Shown here piece by piece: positions 62,335-64,000 of a stretch of 64,000 nucleotides of DNA. The stretch spans positions 1 to 64,000 of the forward strand of contig JAEWYT010000013.1 of the NCBI GenBank assembly GCA_023458595.1, written 5' to 3'. The translations under genes and the position numbers were made by a program. Within the stretch, counting starts at the first letter, position 1. Each line of letters starts with the position of its first letter. The notes under the pieces are model-generated. The model had not been told where the DNA came from. It did not search any database and was given only the letters and a program-made list of their open reading frames with translations. The stretch is from Pseudomonadota bacterium (GTDB lineage: Bacteria; Pseudomonadota; Alphaproteobacteria; Rhizobiales; Tepidamorphaceae).

Positions 62335-63334
62335 CGCCGGCCTCCTTCCTGAACAGGAGCCCGTAGAGGCCGCGCTTGGCGAACAGGACGATCAGGATCA
62401 GCATCGGCCCGAAGACAATGCGCCAGTGGTCCTTGAGGAGACCCATCCCAAGGTCGCCGAAGATGACGGGCAGGTATTCCTCGAGCATGAGGAAGGCGGC
62501 GGAGCCGAGGATCGGGCCGGTGAGCGTTCCGATGCCGCCGAGGATCACCATGATCATGATGTCGCCGGACTTGGTCCAGGCGAGGATGTCGGGGCTGACG
62601 AACTTCGTGTGATTGGCGAGCAGGGCGCCCGCGAGCCCGGCGCCGGCGCCGGCGATGACGAACGCCGCCAGCTTATAGCGGTAGACGGGATAGCCGAGCA
62701 TCGCCATGCGCCGCTCGTTCTGCCTGATGCCGCGCAGGACGCGGCCGAAGCGCGAGGCGACGATCGCCCGGCAGAGGAGGAAGAAGGCGACCAGGAAGGC
62801 GAGGCAGACGTAGTAGAAGGCCGTGTCGTTCTCGAGGTTCAGGAACGGCACCTCGCTGCGGCCGGCGAACATGAAGAGCCCATCGTCGCCGCCGTAGCGC
62901 TGCAGCGAGATGAAGAAGAAGAACAGCATCTGGGCGAAGGCCAGCGTGATCATGATGAAGTAGACGCCGCTGGTCCTGAGGCACAGTGCGCCGAGGACGA
63001 CCGCGACGAGCCCGGACAGGACGACCGCCAGCGGCCAGACGACCGGCGCGTAGACGGAGCCGGGAAGACCGAACAGGGTCGACTGGTCGTAGGAATGGAA
63101 GGAGAGGATCGCGACCACGTAGGCGCCGATGCCGAGATAGGCGGCGTGGCCGAAGCTGACGAGCCCGCCGAAGCCGAGGATCAGGTCGAGCGAGATCGCG
63201 GCGATGGCGAAGATCAGGATGCGCGATACGGTCGACGTGAAGTAGGCGTTGCCGAGCGCGTCGGCGATGTAGGGGAACGCGACAAGGAACAACAACCCTA
63301 TGACCAGGAACGGCTTTTCGTAGCGTTCCGGCAT
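62327..63334 (-). CDS. livM: Branched-chain amino acid-type ABC transporter permease LivM
   Basis: A 335-residue inner-membrane permease with about 10 hydrophobic segments. The GLVSFGHAAYLGIGAYVVAIL block, GVYFIMITLAFAQM and the GGIGTLTGPILGSAAF coupling loop are typical of LivM. With LivH it forms the channel. The ATG at 63334 lies 2 bp after the livH stop. The charge pattern and lengths are normal. Confidence 0.95.
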   Translation of the reverse strand: MPERYEKPFLVIGLLFLVAFPYIADALGNAYFTSTVSRILIFAIAAISLDLILGFGGLVSFGHAAYLGIGAYVVAILSFHSYDQSTLFGLPGSVYAPVVWPLAVVLSGLVAVVLGALCLRTSGVYFIMITLAFAQMLFFFFISLQRYGGDDGLFMFAGRSEVPFLNLENDTAFYYVCLAFLVAFFLLCRAIVASRFGRVLRGIRQNERRMAMLGYPVYRYKLAAFVIAGAGAGLAGALLANHTKFVSPDILAWTKSGDIMIMVILGGIGTLTGPILGSAAFLMLEEYLPVIFGDLGMGLLKDHWRIVFGPMLILIVLFAKRGLYGLLFRKEAGDG

Positions 63335-63336
63335 CG

Positions 63337-64000
63337 TCAGCGCGCCCCGGCCGCGGACGGGAACAGGCCGCGCGGCCTGACGACCAGCACGAGCGCCATC
63401 AGCAGGTAGACCATCATCGAGGAGAGGCCCGCCCCGACGCCGTCGGCTTCCGCCGGCGCCATGAAGAGCTTCAGCACGTCCGGCACGAAGGCGCGGCCGA
63501 GCGTGTCGACGATGCCGACCAGCAGAGAGCCGACGAGGGCGCCGCGGATCGAGCCGATGCCGCCGATGACGATGACGACGAAGGCGAGGATCAGGATCTG
63601 CTCGCCCATGCCGACCTGCACCGAGACGAGCGGCCCGGCCATCGCGCCGGCGAAGCCCGCGAACACGGCGCCGGCGGCGAAGAGGGCGGTGTAGAGCAGG
63701 GCGATGTCGACGCCGAGCGCCGCCACCATCTCGCGGTTGGTGGAGCCCGCGCGGATCAGCATGCCGGCGCGGGTGCGGGCGATGACGAGCCACAGGATCA
63801 GCGCGACGAGGATGCCGGCGGCGATGATGGCGATGCGATAGACCGGGTAGGGCACGCCGGGGATGATCTCGACGGAGCCTTTCAGGGCGTCCGGCACGTT
63901 CAGGAACAGGGGCGTGCGGCCCCAGATCATCGTCACCGCCTCGTTGATGAACAGGATCAGGCCGAAGGTCGCGAGCACCTGGTCGAGGTGGTCGCGGTCG
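63337..64000 (-). CDS. livH: Branched-chain amino acid-type ABC transporter permease LivH (5' end beyond window)
   Basis: The C-terminal 221 or so residues of LivH are in the window; the N-terminus lies past the right edge. The visible part has NREMVAALGVDIALLYTALFAAGAVFAGFAGAMAGPL and the ILAFVVIVIGGIGSIRGALVGSLLVGIVDTLG coupling region. The frame is open to base 64000. It is the first of the four liv genes seen here; the substrate-binding gene, if linked, would be upstream of it outside the window. Confidence 0.93.
   Translation of the reverse strand, partial: DRDHLDQVLATFGLILFINEAVTMIWGRTPLFLNVPDALKGSVEIIPGVPYPVYRIAIIAAGILVALILWLVIARTRAGMLIRAGSTNREMVAALGVDIALLYTALFAAGAVFAGFAGAMAGPLVSVQVGMGEQILILAFVVIVIGGIGSIRGALVGSLLVGIVDTLGRAFVPDVLKLFMAPAEADGVGAGLSSMMVYLLMALVLVVRPRGLFPSAAGAR

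Overview
The window is a GC-rich chromosomal segment, almost fully coding, from an alphaproteobacterium. The best fit is the Hyphomicrobiales (rhizobial group). The gene content supports this: DUF3126, DUF2336, an NDUFS6-like CHCC zinc-finger protein, a LapG-type transglutaminase-like protease beside a tandem-PilZ protein, an alphaproteobacterial NifU-like scaffold next to yidD and folE, and short GC-rich palindromic intergenic repeats. I cannot name a genus from sequence alone. Most of the DNA is ordinary core chromosome. I see no intact prophage, transposase or CRISPR array; the only mobile-DNA trace is a 3' fragment of a tyrosine integrase at the left end.

Layout. 0.3-6 kb: integrase remnant, map-radC, an FkbM methyltransferase, sfsA, a CinA-type protein, gpt, an MgtC-like protein and tRNA-Leu(UAA). 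6-10.6 kb: a TrkH potassium transporter and a three-gene ABC importer (lipid-free binding protein, permease, ATPase) with a strong hairpin after the binding-protein gene. 10.7-17.2 kb: FAD monooxygenase, NDUFS6-like protein, two tandem alpha/beta hydrolases, cysE, DUF3126, two small membrane proteins and a gamma carbonic anhydrase. 17.3-19.8 kb: a co-oriented PAS, tandem-PilZ and LapG-like set, suggesting cyclic-di-GMP-linked surface control. 19.9-28.8 kb: rhomboid protease, DUF2157/GDYXXLXY pair, CBS protein, patatin, hisI, a 3 x 115 bp tandem repeat, folE, NifU-like scaffold, yidD and thrS. 28.9-37.1 kb: a large zinc-ribbon/adenylate-cyclase/AAA/TPR regulator, a MaoC-CitE pair, a lytic transglycosylase, DUF2336, a small helical protein and NAD kinase.

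37.2-56.1 kb is a surface-polysaccharide region. One part holds a WbpM/PglF-like dehydratase, an O-antigen ligase, a PglE-like aminotransferase, a sulfotransferase and a PglC-like initiating phosphoglycosyltransferase. The other holds a CapE, CapF and CapG set for UDP-L-FucNAc with a WbuB-like glycosyltransferase, then UDP-glucose dehydrogenase. These are interrupted by pirin, a DEAD-box helicase with a lysine-rich repeat tail, a TauE/SafE exporter and formate-tetrahydrofolate ligase. Several intergenic gaps here carry palindromic repeat elements. 56.1-64 kb: a flavin monooxygenase, two exported hydrolases, and a livHMGF-type branched-chain amino acid (or amide) importer ending in an arylformamidase-like hydrolase. 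livH runs off the right edge.

The best candidates for new biology are the sulfotransferase placed inside a PglF/PglE/PglC-like set, the split FucNAc pathway, the PAS/PilZ/LapG-like cluster, the scaffold protein lacking its third cysteine, and the families of intergenic hairpin repeats. None is proven by sequence alone.
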